From positions 560,501 to 624,500 of the forward strand of contig LSRY02000051.1 of assembly GCA_001643675.2 (NCBI GenBank): 64,000 nt of DNA, written 5' to 3'. Source of the DNA: Monocercomonoides exilis. Its lineage: Eukaryota > Preaxostyla > Oxymonadida > Polymastigidae. The translations under genes were made by a program, and so were the position numbers. The notes under the pieces were generated by a model that had not been told where the DNA came from, did not search any database, and was given only the letters and a program-made list of their open reading frames with translations. Positions 56,801 to 64,000 of the stretch are shown in pieces. Numbering within the stretch: the first letter of the stretch is position 1; each line of letters opens with the position of its first letter.

Positions 56801-59800
56801 GTGTTTGTCTGTGTCGATTTACGTGGTTCTTCAAAGACTTCCTCTTTCGCACTCTCGTTTGCATCAACCACAATTCTGATTGATTTCTTTCCTTCTTTCT
56901 CATCATCATCGGAATCTTCTTCTTTTGCGTTCCGACTATCATCTGAGTCATCATCATCTTTCACACTTTTTGAATAGCTTCTTCTCTCTCTGCTGTCTGA
57001 TGCATTTGAATGGCGTGTCTTGGCTGAAGTGTGCTTGTGCCTTCTTCGATGTGTTGAATGCTTGTTGGATCTCTTTTTCTTCTCTGAAGACTTCGAAGAA
57101 GAGGAAGATGAAGAGGATGCTGAAGAATCTGAGGAAGAAGAAGAAGAAGTCGACGATGATGAGGCCTCTCGTTCTTTCTTCTTCTTTCTTTTGTTTCTTC
57201 TTTTGTTACTTCCTTCCGTCGATGAGTATTTGTTTGAAGCAGATCTTGACTTGGACTTTTGCCTTGTCTTCGATTTTGAAGAAGAAGAAGAAGAAGATTC
57301 AGAATTTGTGGATGTTTGTGAGTCAGAGACAGACACAGTTGTCTCAATTTCACTTTCATCTTCTGTTTTCTTTTCTTTCTCTGTCTCGCTTTCCCTTTCT
57401 CTTTCGCTCTCTCTCTTTTCGCTTCTTCCTCTCGTTCTCTTCCTCTGATGTGCAGTTTCCCTGTGTTGCCGATGCTTCTTCTTCTCCTCTTTCTTCTCAT
57501 TTGAATGCGACCTCTTTCTCCTCTTTATGTTCGGCGAATTCACTCCAACCTGAAATTGCGTGTGAACTTTTGTGGCAAAATGCTGAGAAATAGAATAAGC
57601 TGCAATCGCCTCTTCTTCTCTTCTCTCTTCCCTCTCTCTTTCTCTCTCTCTTTCCCTGTCTCTTTCTTCTTCGTCTTCATTTTCTGAAGCAAACTTGTCT
57701 TCTCCTTTCTCTGCTCCTTTCTCTTCCTCCTTTCCTCTTTCATCATCATCCTTCTTTTCTGTCTCCAGCCTCACCACAACTGATGTTAGCAGCGCCGGAA
57801 ACAGTGCTGCCTCTTCATTCTGCAGTGATGAATACACATCAGACGAGTGTGAGAAAGGAGTAGGTGTGACAGGCGGTGACAGAGATGAAGAGAACATCGA
57901 GGCAGGCGAGCTGGCAGGCGACAGCATCGGCTGCACATGAACACCTGAGGGAGGAGAGGCAGGGGCGAGGAAGATGTCTGAGTGAGAATCAGAACTCTGT
58001 GGCAGCTGTGGTTGATTGGCGATTGTGGGGGAGGAGCTGGTGGAAGAGCCGAGGGAAGGCGTGGGGGACATGACAGAGTGGATGGAGGAGGAAGCGAAAC
58101 GAGAGCGGGAGGAAGTTGGAGAGTGTGATTCAGAGCTCGTTGAAGAGGAAGAAGAGCGGTGCCTGCGGAAGACGTGGGGCATCATGGGCGGTGTGGCTGA
58201 AGGGGAGACAGGGAACATCATTGAGCCGAATGAAGCACAGCTGGAGGAGTGGTGGGTGGTGGCACGGGAAGAGAAGGAGGAAGAGGAAGAGGAAGGAGAA
58301 GTTGAATGAGAGTGAGAGTGAGAGCGAGAACGGGAATGTGAATGGGAATGAGAACGTTTGGTGTTTGAGGGGGAGTTACTGCGAGAACGAGAATATTTGG
58401 AAGAGAAAGAAGAAGAATTAGAAGAGAAGGAAGGAGGAGAAGAAGAGGAAGAAGAGGATGAAGAAGTGGTAGAAGAATAAGAATTAGAGGCAGAATGGTA
58501 AGTAGTGCGAGATCTGTTGCTTCTGGAAGTAGATTGAGTATTGTGTCTGTGTCTGTGCACAGAAGAGTGACGATGGCGATGGCTGTGCTGAGAAGAGGAG
58601 CGAGCTCTGTCTGTTGAGTGGGAGACTGATAAATAAGAAGAGAAGGAACAAAGAGAAGAAGAAGAAGAAGAAGATGATGATGATGAGTGAGTGGAGGAAG
58701 AGGAAAGAGAGACAAGAGTGGAAGGAGAAGAAGGAGAAGATGCGTTATTGTTGTCATCGTTGTTGTTGTTGTTGTTGGAGGAGGAGGAGGAAAAAGAAGA
58801 AAGAGAGGCACTTTCATCAGACGAGGTGGATGAGAGTGTCAGTGTGGTTGTGTCAGAAGAGGAGTCATCGTCTTTCTTTGACGAAGAAACGGAGTTATGT
58901 TTTGATGAGGATGCTGAAGATGTTGAAACAGACACATTTCTCTTTGGAGATTCTGATTCCAAATGGCTTTTCTGTCTGTTTTTCGCTTTTCGATGCTTTC
59001 TTCTTCGTTTTCCTTTGAGCTCTTTCTTCTTCTGCTTCTGTTTTCTCTCTTGTTTCGTGCTGGCATGCGCAGTTGCTTCTTTGCTGTCTTCTTTTGAAGG
59101 TGAATTCGAACCAGAAAATGTTGCTTTGCCTTTTTCTTCTTCTTTTGCTCCTTCTTTTTCTCCTTCATCTTTATCATTCATTGCATTTCCCCCTTCGTCT
59201 TTCCCTTTCTTCGTTTTGTGGTGTTTCTTTCTTCTTCTCTGCCTTTCCATCTCTTTCTGTCTCTTTCTTATCTCTTTTCCTGTTCTCCTTTTCTTCTTCT
59301 TCTTCTTCTTCTTCCTTTTTGGTATATTTTCTTCTTCATTCGCTTTGTCTTCAGCTTCTTCTTTCACTTCGTCCTCTTTTTGATTAATTGACTTATTCTT
59401 CTTAGTTGACACGTCTTTGTCATTCTTTGCCTCTTTATTTGCTGATAAAACATTATCATTGCCAATGCTCTTCTCATTCACAGACACCCCTTCCTTTGCT
59501 TCAACTCCACTAACATCTTTCTCCCCTTCTTCTTTCCCCTTCAACATCTCATTCTTCTCATTCTTCTCTTTCTCTTCTCCTTCTTCTCTCTTCATCTGCT
59601 TTTCCTTCTCTTTTCCCCCAGCGGTGCAGGTGGTGACAGAAATAGAGGAGATGGCTGTGTTGCCTCCACCCACCGCCAGGGGACATGCTATAGAGCCATC
59701 CCCATCCTCAGCATCGCCTGCAGACTCTGCAGATGATGAAGGATGGGGCGCTGAAGATGATGATGAGGAAGAGGATGATGAAGAAGAAGAAATGACATTG

Positions 59801-62800
59801 TTAGTTGAATCTAATGAAGAAGGTGATGATGAAGCATTAGAATTGATAGAGATTTCTATATTCTTCTGTTGTATTCCATTTGTTCCGTTGTTTGCATTCG
59901 ATTTTCTGTTTTGAGCAGATTTTTCTGAACGAGGCGAAGAATGTACAGAACGAGGGTGATATTTGGATGGCAGAGAAGAAATCAAAGAATTAAAGTGATG
60001 CATCATCTGAGCAGTGGGTGTGTTATGTGAAGGTGTTTGATGAGAAGAAGAAGAAGAAGAAGGTGATGATGATGATGATGAATTTGAAGAAGAAGAAGAA
60101 GCAACAAATGGATTCACATTCGAAAGAGTAGCAGTGTGAGTGGAGTGAGTGTGGCGATGGCGATGAGCATCAGCCTGCGAATACGAGTGATGTGTGCGAT
60201 GATGATGAGGAAACGATGAGGAGGCAGAAGAACCAGAAGAATACGCAGAAGAGGAAGGAGAAGGAGAAGGAGAAAGAAAAGAGGTTGTTTGCAGAGGCTG
60301 ATGCAGTTGCTGACGTTGATTCTGATGCTGATGCTGATGCGAATGAGGAAGAGGGAAAAGAGATGAGTCAGAGGCGACAGCACGTGAGGGAGTGTTGACA
60401 AGTGGATGGAAGATGTTAGATGAGCTGCCTGTTTTTTCTATTTGTTGATTCTCATTCTGCTCACACACAGACATCGCCCTGCCAACAGACAGCACATCAG
60501 AAGAAGGGAGGAAAGGAGCATCTGAAGTGATGTTAGCAGAAGAGGCAGCGACTGAAGAGACAGAAACAGATTGTGTTCTGCGCACTCTGCGTGAGTGAGA
60601 GTGTGAATGTGAATGCGAATGAGGCTGGGTCTCTTTTGAATAGAGCGTGTTGCGGTGTTGGTGGCGGTGAGGGCGTCTGTTGTCTAACGTGACTGAAGCG
60701 GAAGGAGGTGGGTAGTCAGCAACAGAATGGCTGGAGGAGAAGGAAGAGGCAGGAGGTGACAGATGACAAAACTGGATGTTGGCAAAGTTCTCAATTGTCA
60801 TTCCTTTTGAAGCAGTTGAAGAAGAAGGAGAAGAAGCATCAGATGGTTTATTTGTCTGTGATGAGTGATGATTGTGATGCTCGTGTTTCCCTCTGCTGGA
60901 AGCATGTCCAGCTGTGTGTGAAGAGATGGGTTCGAAGTGCAGATTAAGTGACTGGTTGTTCGCGACAGATGGCAAATTGAATGTGAAAGGCGGAGAATGA
61001 GAAGAGATTGATGTGGAGTGCTTGCGAATTGTCGGGGGAAGAGGATGAGGAGGCGGAGAAGAAGAGCGGAGGAAGTTGTCAGCCTGCTGAGGAGGTGACA
61101 TGCAGTTCATCAACAGAGGAGAAATGGCCTTTGAGTGAGTGAAGGAGTGAGAAGAGGACAAGTTTGAATGGCCAGCAGGGACGACAGGGAGTGTCTGTGT
61201 CCTCAGAGTGGAAGGGGCAGAGGAAGGGAGATAGTCAAATGGCAGTTTGTGAGGGGAGCTGCCTGCCATCTGCTCATATTGTGCAAGTGGTGACAGACGA
61301 TGTGCTGAGGAAGACTTTAACTCGTTTGCAGGAGGAAGAAAGGGATTTCTTTCGCTTGCTGTTGAAATCGATGGGTCGCGGAAGATGGAGGCTGTCTCAG
61401 TGAGTGAGCGGGTGAGTGAGAAAGGAACGGTGACTAGCTTGTCTTTATCTTTGTCTTTTGATTCAGAAGAAGAAGAAGACGATGATGATGAAGCAGATGA
61501 ATTTGAAGAAGCTTGTGGTGTGGTGATTGTTGCTGTTGATGTCAATGCAGCAGCAGCTGAAGGAGAAGATGATGGAGACAAAGAAGAGAAGTGAAGTGAC
61601 CGTTCATCAGCGTTGTATTCAGCAAAGGCAGAAGGCGAAGGTGAAGGCGAAGGAGACAGCTGAGAAGGCAATGTTTGTGGCAAGACCTCAGAAAGGGGTG
61701 CTGGTGGAACAGGGAAATATCCTTTGTGTTCAGGTGGGGCAGTGTAAGATGGCTGAGGAATGTGTTCAGGCGAGTGATGAGAAGAAGGAGGTGAGTGTTT
61801 GTTTGGTGAGTGATCCAGATGAGAAGCAGATGAGGATGAAGTGTGGATCAAGTGGAGGAACGAGGGAGAAGACGAGCGAGGAGGCTGAGGGGCAGATGGG
61901 GATAAAGAGTCCTTGCAGAACTTGGGCGTGTCGAGGGGGTCAGCAGAAGGCAGCACCTGCGAATGAGAAGGGCTGACAGATGAATGTTGGTCAATATTTG
62001 TGTGTGGATGGAGCATCTGCACATTTGGTGAGGAGTCCTGATAGAAATGAGACACTTCCACATAATGCTTGGGGTCAGGGACGATGATGTCTGGCTGGGC
62101 AGTGATGACAGTCGGCTTCTCTTCGCTTTGAGACGAGGAAGAATAAGTCAGATGAGACGAGCGATACAATTTGGAGTGGCCTGAAGAAGAAGAAGAAGAA
62201 GAGGAGGAGGAGGAAGAAGAAGATGATGAATTGTTTGTTCCAATCATTTTGTTAGTGTTCAACGAGACAGGAGCAGAAACAGACAGAGGAGGATGAGGTG
62301 TGTCTGGCGTAGACAGCACACTCGATGCTGTTGACACAGGCGGAGGCGAATAACCCAGTTCATACGACAGCAGAGGGGGTGGCGGGATGGGCGGGGTGGA
62401 TTGAGAAGGCTGTGGACAAGATTGGCTGAGCTCTGAACTGCTTGTCTTTTTGAAGGGAGAAGTTGTGCTTCTCAAAGAAGAATCTGAAGCTTCTGTGCTT
62501 TGCGTATCTTTATTTGCACTGTTTTCTTGTTCTTTTTCTTTTTGCCGCTCTTTTTGCTTCTCCTTCTCCTCTTTTTCTTTCTCTCTCTCCAATGCTAATT
62601 CTCTTCCCCTCCGGCGCATCTCAAACACCCCAGTTCTGGCTGAATAGTCTGCGCCATTATTTCCCACTCGGCCGTTCTTCTTCTTTTTCCCACTGTTTTC
62701 ACCATCCATTTCGTTGTTCTCTGCATCCCTTTGCCTTTCAGCCTCAACAGCACTCACTCCCATCATCGCCTTTACTCGCTCTTTCTCACCGATGCCTGCT

Positions 62801-63765
62801 ATTGTCTGCGACCGCCGCGTACGCCTCATTCGGAATACATTCCAAATGATGTCTTCGTTCTCTATCTTCATTGGCTCATTGTTTGTGGATGGAACACTGT
62901 CATTCTGTTTTTCTGATATTACTGAACTTTGCAATGGAGTTTGTTTATCAGATGTGGCATTTTCAGTAGAAGATGCTGTCGCTTCTTCTTTTTTTGATGA
63001 ACCATTTTCTATTTTAGTATTTCCATTAATATCATTTAAAGGAGCAGTCTGTTGAGGCTTGCTCTCTGGCTTTGGTGCTTCTTCCTTAGAAATCACAATG
63101 TTATCTGTAATATTTGATTCCTTATTTTCAACTGAATCTTTCAATTGATTATCTTGTTGAGGTATCTTCGAAGGCAAATTTTCACCAAGGCGATTAATGC
63201 ATTCATTAGAATCTTTTTCAACATTATCACTGGACTGCTTAACCATTATTTCTTTGTAATCCAGAACTTCTCCAGAAGTACGCTCATTTTCTTTTTTTGT
63301 TAATTCAACATTCTCTTTACGACTTTCTTGAATTTTTGATCCATTTTCTTTTTCTGTACTTGTTTCTTTTTTTAGAAGACGCTTTGCTGCAGGAGTTTTT
63401 CGTACGTTCAATCTATTAAGTTTTTCTCGAGCTCGTGTAGCATTTCTTTCATCTTTCTTTTTCTGCATTTCTTGCAACAACTGGTTTTTCCGTTTTTCGA
63501 CTTTAGTCTGAAAAGCAACTTCAGCTTTTTGTTTCTCAAGGTTCAGCTTTAATCGCCGTTTTCGCTCTGTTTTTTCCCATTGCTTTTTCAAATCTGCCGG
63601 GGCAGGTCGAAGAATTGAATACTGCATATATGGCATGGTTGCTTCAGGGAATGGCAAATAAATAAATGTATCGACGAATGGGGAGCTTGATGAAAGCATG
63701 TCCCATTTCGGCAGACCTTTCAGCATACACGATTGAATACTTGAAATAAATAAATAACAATTCAT
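53836..63765 (-). CDS. Giant low-complexity protein with C-terminal CABLES-like cyclin box
   Basis: A continuous frame of 3309 residues ends at TAA (53836-53838). Residues about 60-130 are a basic coiled coil (KKQWEKTERKRRLKLNLEKQ). Most of the rest is disordered: poly-Ser tracts, His-Ser and Arg-Ser dipeptide runs, Lys/Glu blocks and Pro-rich segments. Residues about 3070-3270 form a cyclin fold like CABLES1/2: KILKLTSVLDISTLSLALVY, then ACVFLAAKFNEG and SVAECLGFNMLRSDQEVL. In animals CABLES proteins link CDKs to kinases, but they are about 600 residues, so this one is five times longer. The RS and SR runs suggest SRPK/CLK-type phosphorylation (inference). The first codons (MNCYLFISS) include TTTCAAG, a plausible intron acceptor, so the true start may lie in an upstream exon beyond 63765. 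Function is unknown. Confidence 0.75.
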   Translation of the reverse strand: MNCYLFISSIQSCMLKGLPKWDMLSSSSPFVDTFIYLPFPEATMPYMQYSILRPAPADLKKQWEKTERKRRLKLNLEKQKAEVAFQTKVEKRKNQLLQEMQKKKDERNATRAREKLNRLNVRKTPAAKRLLKKETSTEKENGSKIQESRKENVELTKKENERTSGEVLDYKEIMVKQSSDNVEKDSNECINRLGENLPSKIPQQDNQLKDSVENKESNITDNIVISKEEAPKPESKPQQTAPLNDINGNTKIENGSSKKEEATASSTENATSDKQTPLQSSVISEKQNDSVPSTNNEPMKIENEDIIWNVFRMRRTRRSQTIAGIGEKERVKAMMGVSAVEAERQRDAENNEMDGENSGKKKKNGRVGNNGADYSARTGVFEMRRRGRELALEREKEKEEKEKQKERQKEKEQENSANKDTQSTEASDSSLRSTTSPFKKTSSSELSQSCPQPSQSTPPIPPPPLLSYELGYSPPPVSTASSVLSTPDTPHPPLSVSAPVSLNTNKMIGTNNSSSSSSSSSSSSSSSSGHSKLYRSSHLTYSSSSQSEEKPTVITAQPDIIVPDPKHYVEVSHFYQDSSPNVQMLHPHTNIDQHSSVSPSHSQVLPSADPLDTPKFCKDSLSPSAPQPPRSSSPSFLHLIHTSSSSASHLDHSPNKHSPPSSHHSPEHIPQPSYTAPPEHKGYFPVPPAPLSEVLPQTLPSQLSPSPSPSPSAFAEYNADERSLHFSSLSPSSSPSAAAALTSTATITTPQASSNSSASSSSSSSSSESKDKDKDKLVTVPFSLTRSLTETASIFRDPSISTASERNPFLPPANELKSSSAHRLSPLAQYEQMAGSSPHKLPFDYLPSSAPSTLRTQTLPVVPAGHSNLSSSHSFTHSKAISPLLMNCMSPPQQADNFLRSSSPPPHPLPPTIRKHSTSISSHSPPFTFNLPSVANNQSLNLHFEPISSHTAGHASSRGKHEHHNHHSSQTNKPSDASSPSSSTASKGMTIENFANIQFCHLSPPASSFSSSHSVADYPPPSASVTLDNRRPHRHQHRNTLYSKETQPHSHSHSHSHSRRVRRTQSVSVSSVAASSANITSDAPFLPSSDVLSVGRAMSVCEQNENQQIEKTGSSSNIFHPLVNTPSRAVASDSSLFPLPHSHQHQHQNQRQQLHQPLQTTSFLSPSPSPSSSAYSSGSSASSSFPHHHRTHHSYSQADAHRHRHTHSTHTATLSNVNPFVASSSSSNSSSSSSPSSSSSSHQTPSHNTPTAQMMHHFNSLISSLPSKYHPRSVHSSPRSEKSAQNRKSNANNGTNGIQQKNIEISINSNASSSPSSLDSTNNVISSSSSSSSSSSSSAPHPSSSAESAGDAEDGDGSIACPLAVGGGNTAISSISVTTCTAGGKEKEKQMKREEGEEKEKNEKNEMLKGKEEGEKDVSGVEAKEGVSVNEKSIGNDNVLSANKEAKNDKDVSTKKNKSINQKEDEVKEEAEDKANEEENIPKRKKKKKKKKRRTGKEIRKRQKEMERQRRRKKHHKTKKGKDEGGNAMNDKDEGEKEGAKEEEKGKATFSGSNSPSKEDSKEATAHASTKQERKQKQKKKELKGKRRRKHRKAKNRQKSHLESESPKRNVSVSTSSASSSKHNSVSSSKKDDDSSSDTTTLTLSSTSSDESASLSSFSSSSSNNNNNNDDNNNASSPSSPSTLVSLSSSSTHSSSSSSSSSSSLCSFSSYLSVSHSTDRARSSSQHSHRHRHSSVHRHRHNTQSTSRSNRSRTTYHSASNSYSSTTSSSSSSSSSPPSFSSNSSSFSSKYSRSRSNSPSNTKRSHSHSHSRSRSHSHSHSTSPSSSSSSFSSRATTHHSSSCASFGSMMFPVSPSATPPMMPHVFRRHRSSSSSTSSESHSPTSSRSRFASSSIHSVMSPTPSLGSSTSSSPTIANQPQLPQSSDSHSDIFLAPASPPSGVHVQPMLSPASSPASMFSSSLSPPVTPTPFSHSSDVYSSLQNEEAALFPALLTSVVVRLETEKKDDDERGKEEEKGAEKGEDKFASENEDEEERDREREREREREERREEEAIAAYSISQHFATKVHTQFQVGVNSPNIKRRKRSHSNEKKEEKKKHRQHRETAHQRKRTRGRSEKRESERERESETEKEKKTEDESEIETTVSVSDSQTSTNSESSSSSSSKSKTRQKSKSRSASNKYSSTEGSNKRRNKRKKKKEREASSSSTSSSSSSDSSASSSSSSSSKSSEKKKRSNKHSTHRRRHKHTSAKTRHSNASDSRERRSYSKSVKDDDDSDDSRNAKEEDSDDDEKEGKKSIRIVVDANESAKEEVFEEPRKSTQTNTSSSDKKGSVIVFSLEKAIQNEQRERSSNEKITTERDKAHHKTESADQKNEEWDSNVDEREVEETEEDSTQKQMDDFSSSSVKADGTIETDAEEEEDDYFDGVDEEELMEQALRSVLLEEKKKASKEIAESASLSGRWNGEQFIPGWCVKDKYNDGIESIAPALKSRSNSFQKNRDQSEDNSGRSTSSTLHLSSSSDSASDSSITAAAESDGQISMSTIELPSSDITTSEGTDQAHRWSDTEFQDGGLLTKEKRRLRKMERRRKVVERERRRALKRERKKLRAQKKKQRAYNAAEFENGVMLNSDSDIQRRIISNPSPGTKESQVENSNEDEMSSESFEALMKEDEEDGCNREFAQIKSALRFSMKVNNDVVAASVQMWIINEMLEKEINDVAQVERLWKRNDKTDKEKAKETSKDRERDQENERGTQQDRSKEGKGRGRYQRKRRGGLRYDPYGRAMNFNLTANGYFGGREMNWVRQDKRYNQTGYPMMSGPGRFYSPFAHQMNQPASLNVSFSKGTYPLTVSTFHPSLLPTISDPLHPLFSPAYSNPSPTLPLVSWNKSWFEFMMSPEHQKTMVNPYNPSHMRIASASSKQWMRKMLSRGGVSYALLLIAPVFTRNSAVVAATEMESSMKMSLRQQQNKERSQMFYPFESPSQFSSSFYADERYSSGSELLSYRGFTPIDSPFAYDSAFSGGFAPLPPSFCGVEPSMHCDCASVLPQQFQFESSSLSILPHAGKEKHNKLMHSRFPHLPQSLTAHKIAKMKEKILKLTSVLDISTLSLALVYFESLIEPRFGIPTRQLESITSFSPLRFPSSHSVTSPVEGSSSMHVFLNPSDGKTSSPSTLATLNPPFSLVWPILPSYVNNKNVKQAAAACVFLAAKFNEGTKSAVIAATQPIAHAFKVSVSQMIDVELSVAECLGFNMLRSDQEVLQQMSLFLRATGERAISYYDLSVYTRFYLWGYQHNGPVEEEWMEEEREKERFQKSKKWM

Positions 63766-64000
63766 TTATAAACAAAAAATTTTCAAAAAATTACTTATCA
63801 AACTTTGTGCTAGCTTGGAAACGATAATTTAATACTCTTGCAAATCAGTAAAATGATTTATGGGAAACCTCAAATCATTGTTTTTTGAAAATCATCAAAG
63901 CTGCAAAAACCCTATCACTAGGTCTTCATTCATTTTAATTTGTTTTTTCATTTGATAAAATGACCCATTTCATAAAGAAAATTTATATGAATGAGAGAAA
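63766..64000. other. Upstream region of the CABLES-like gene
   Basis: AT-rich. It may contain a short first exon (a GTTTGA donor lies near 63808 on the minus strand), but no start codon joins in phase convincingly. Confidence 0.35.

Noticed and set aside
56880-59914. Long frames on both strands inside the CABLES-like gene
   Set aside because: Triplet-repeat-rich DNA opens all frames. Only the frame ending in the cyclin box carries a recognisable domain.
1-64000. CRISPR arrays, bacterial operons, tRNA or rRNA genes
   Set aside because: No regularly spaced direct repeats, cloverleaf or rRNA-like sequence was recognised by eye. The gene content and introns are eukaryotic.

Overview
This is nuclear DNA from a flagellated protist. 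Most housekeeping genes carry several short introns (mostly about 50-85 nt). Donors are often GTTTGA, GTATGA or GTAAGT, and acceptors end in TAG or CAG. There are eukaryote-only complexes (NEDD8 E1, COP9 signalosome, TRAPP, TFIIF, probable Mediator, a PP6 regulatory subunit) and two axonemal or ciliary proteins (IFT27, DRC2). Giant serine-rich proteins, beta-helix surface proteins and short introns would fit a metamonad or oxymonad-like flagellate, but that placement is inference. TAA and TGA clearly act as stops and TAG probably does (end of UBA3). One TGA must instead encode selenocysteine.

Layout. 1-5489 (minus) is the N-terminal part of a very large secreted beta-helix surface protein that runs off the left edge. 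7253 to about 10070 (minus) is a DDI1 ubiquitin-shuttle protease, followed by IFT27 (10276-10988) and UBA3 (11146-12958), both minus. A frame-broken MED22-like gene (13100-13640, plus) and an LPCAT-type acyltransferase (13884-15255, minus) come next. 15517-16078 is a small unrecognised three-exon gene. 16493-17983 is a thioredoxin reductase ending Gly-Cys-Sec-Gly. The plus strand then carries CSN8, a SAPS/PP6R protein and TFIIF-alpha up to 25143. DRC2 lies on the minus strand (25330-27303), followed by TRAPPC6 and USP5 (plus, to 32172) and RPS11 (minus, 32421-33142).

From 33143 to 43811 the window is AT-rich and gene-poor. It contains two full copies of a TA-flanked miniature inverted-repeat element, a perfect 196-bp inverted repeat abutting the first copy, a second element family, and 37.66-41.45 kb of decayed coding sequence on both strands. 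43812-52856 (minus) is an intact single-exon gene for a 3014-residue protein: signal peptide, repeated beta-helix modules, one membrane helix and a degenerate kinase domain. 53836 to about 63765 (minus) encodes a 3309-residue protein, almost all low-complexity Ser/Lys/Glu/His sequence, ending in a CABLES-like cyclin box.

Several genes act in ubiquitin and NEDD8 metabolism (DDI1, UBA3, CSN8, USP5) and two in the flagellum. They are interspersed and look like ordinary eukaryotic gene order, not an operon. The items most worth a second look are the selenoprotein, the beta-helix/pseudokinase surface proteins, the perfect palindrome beside a MITE, and the decayed gene block.
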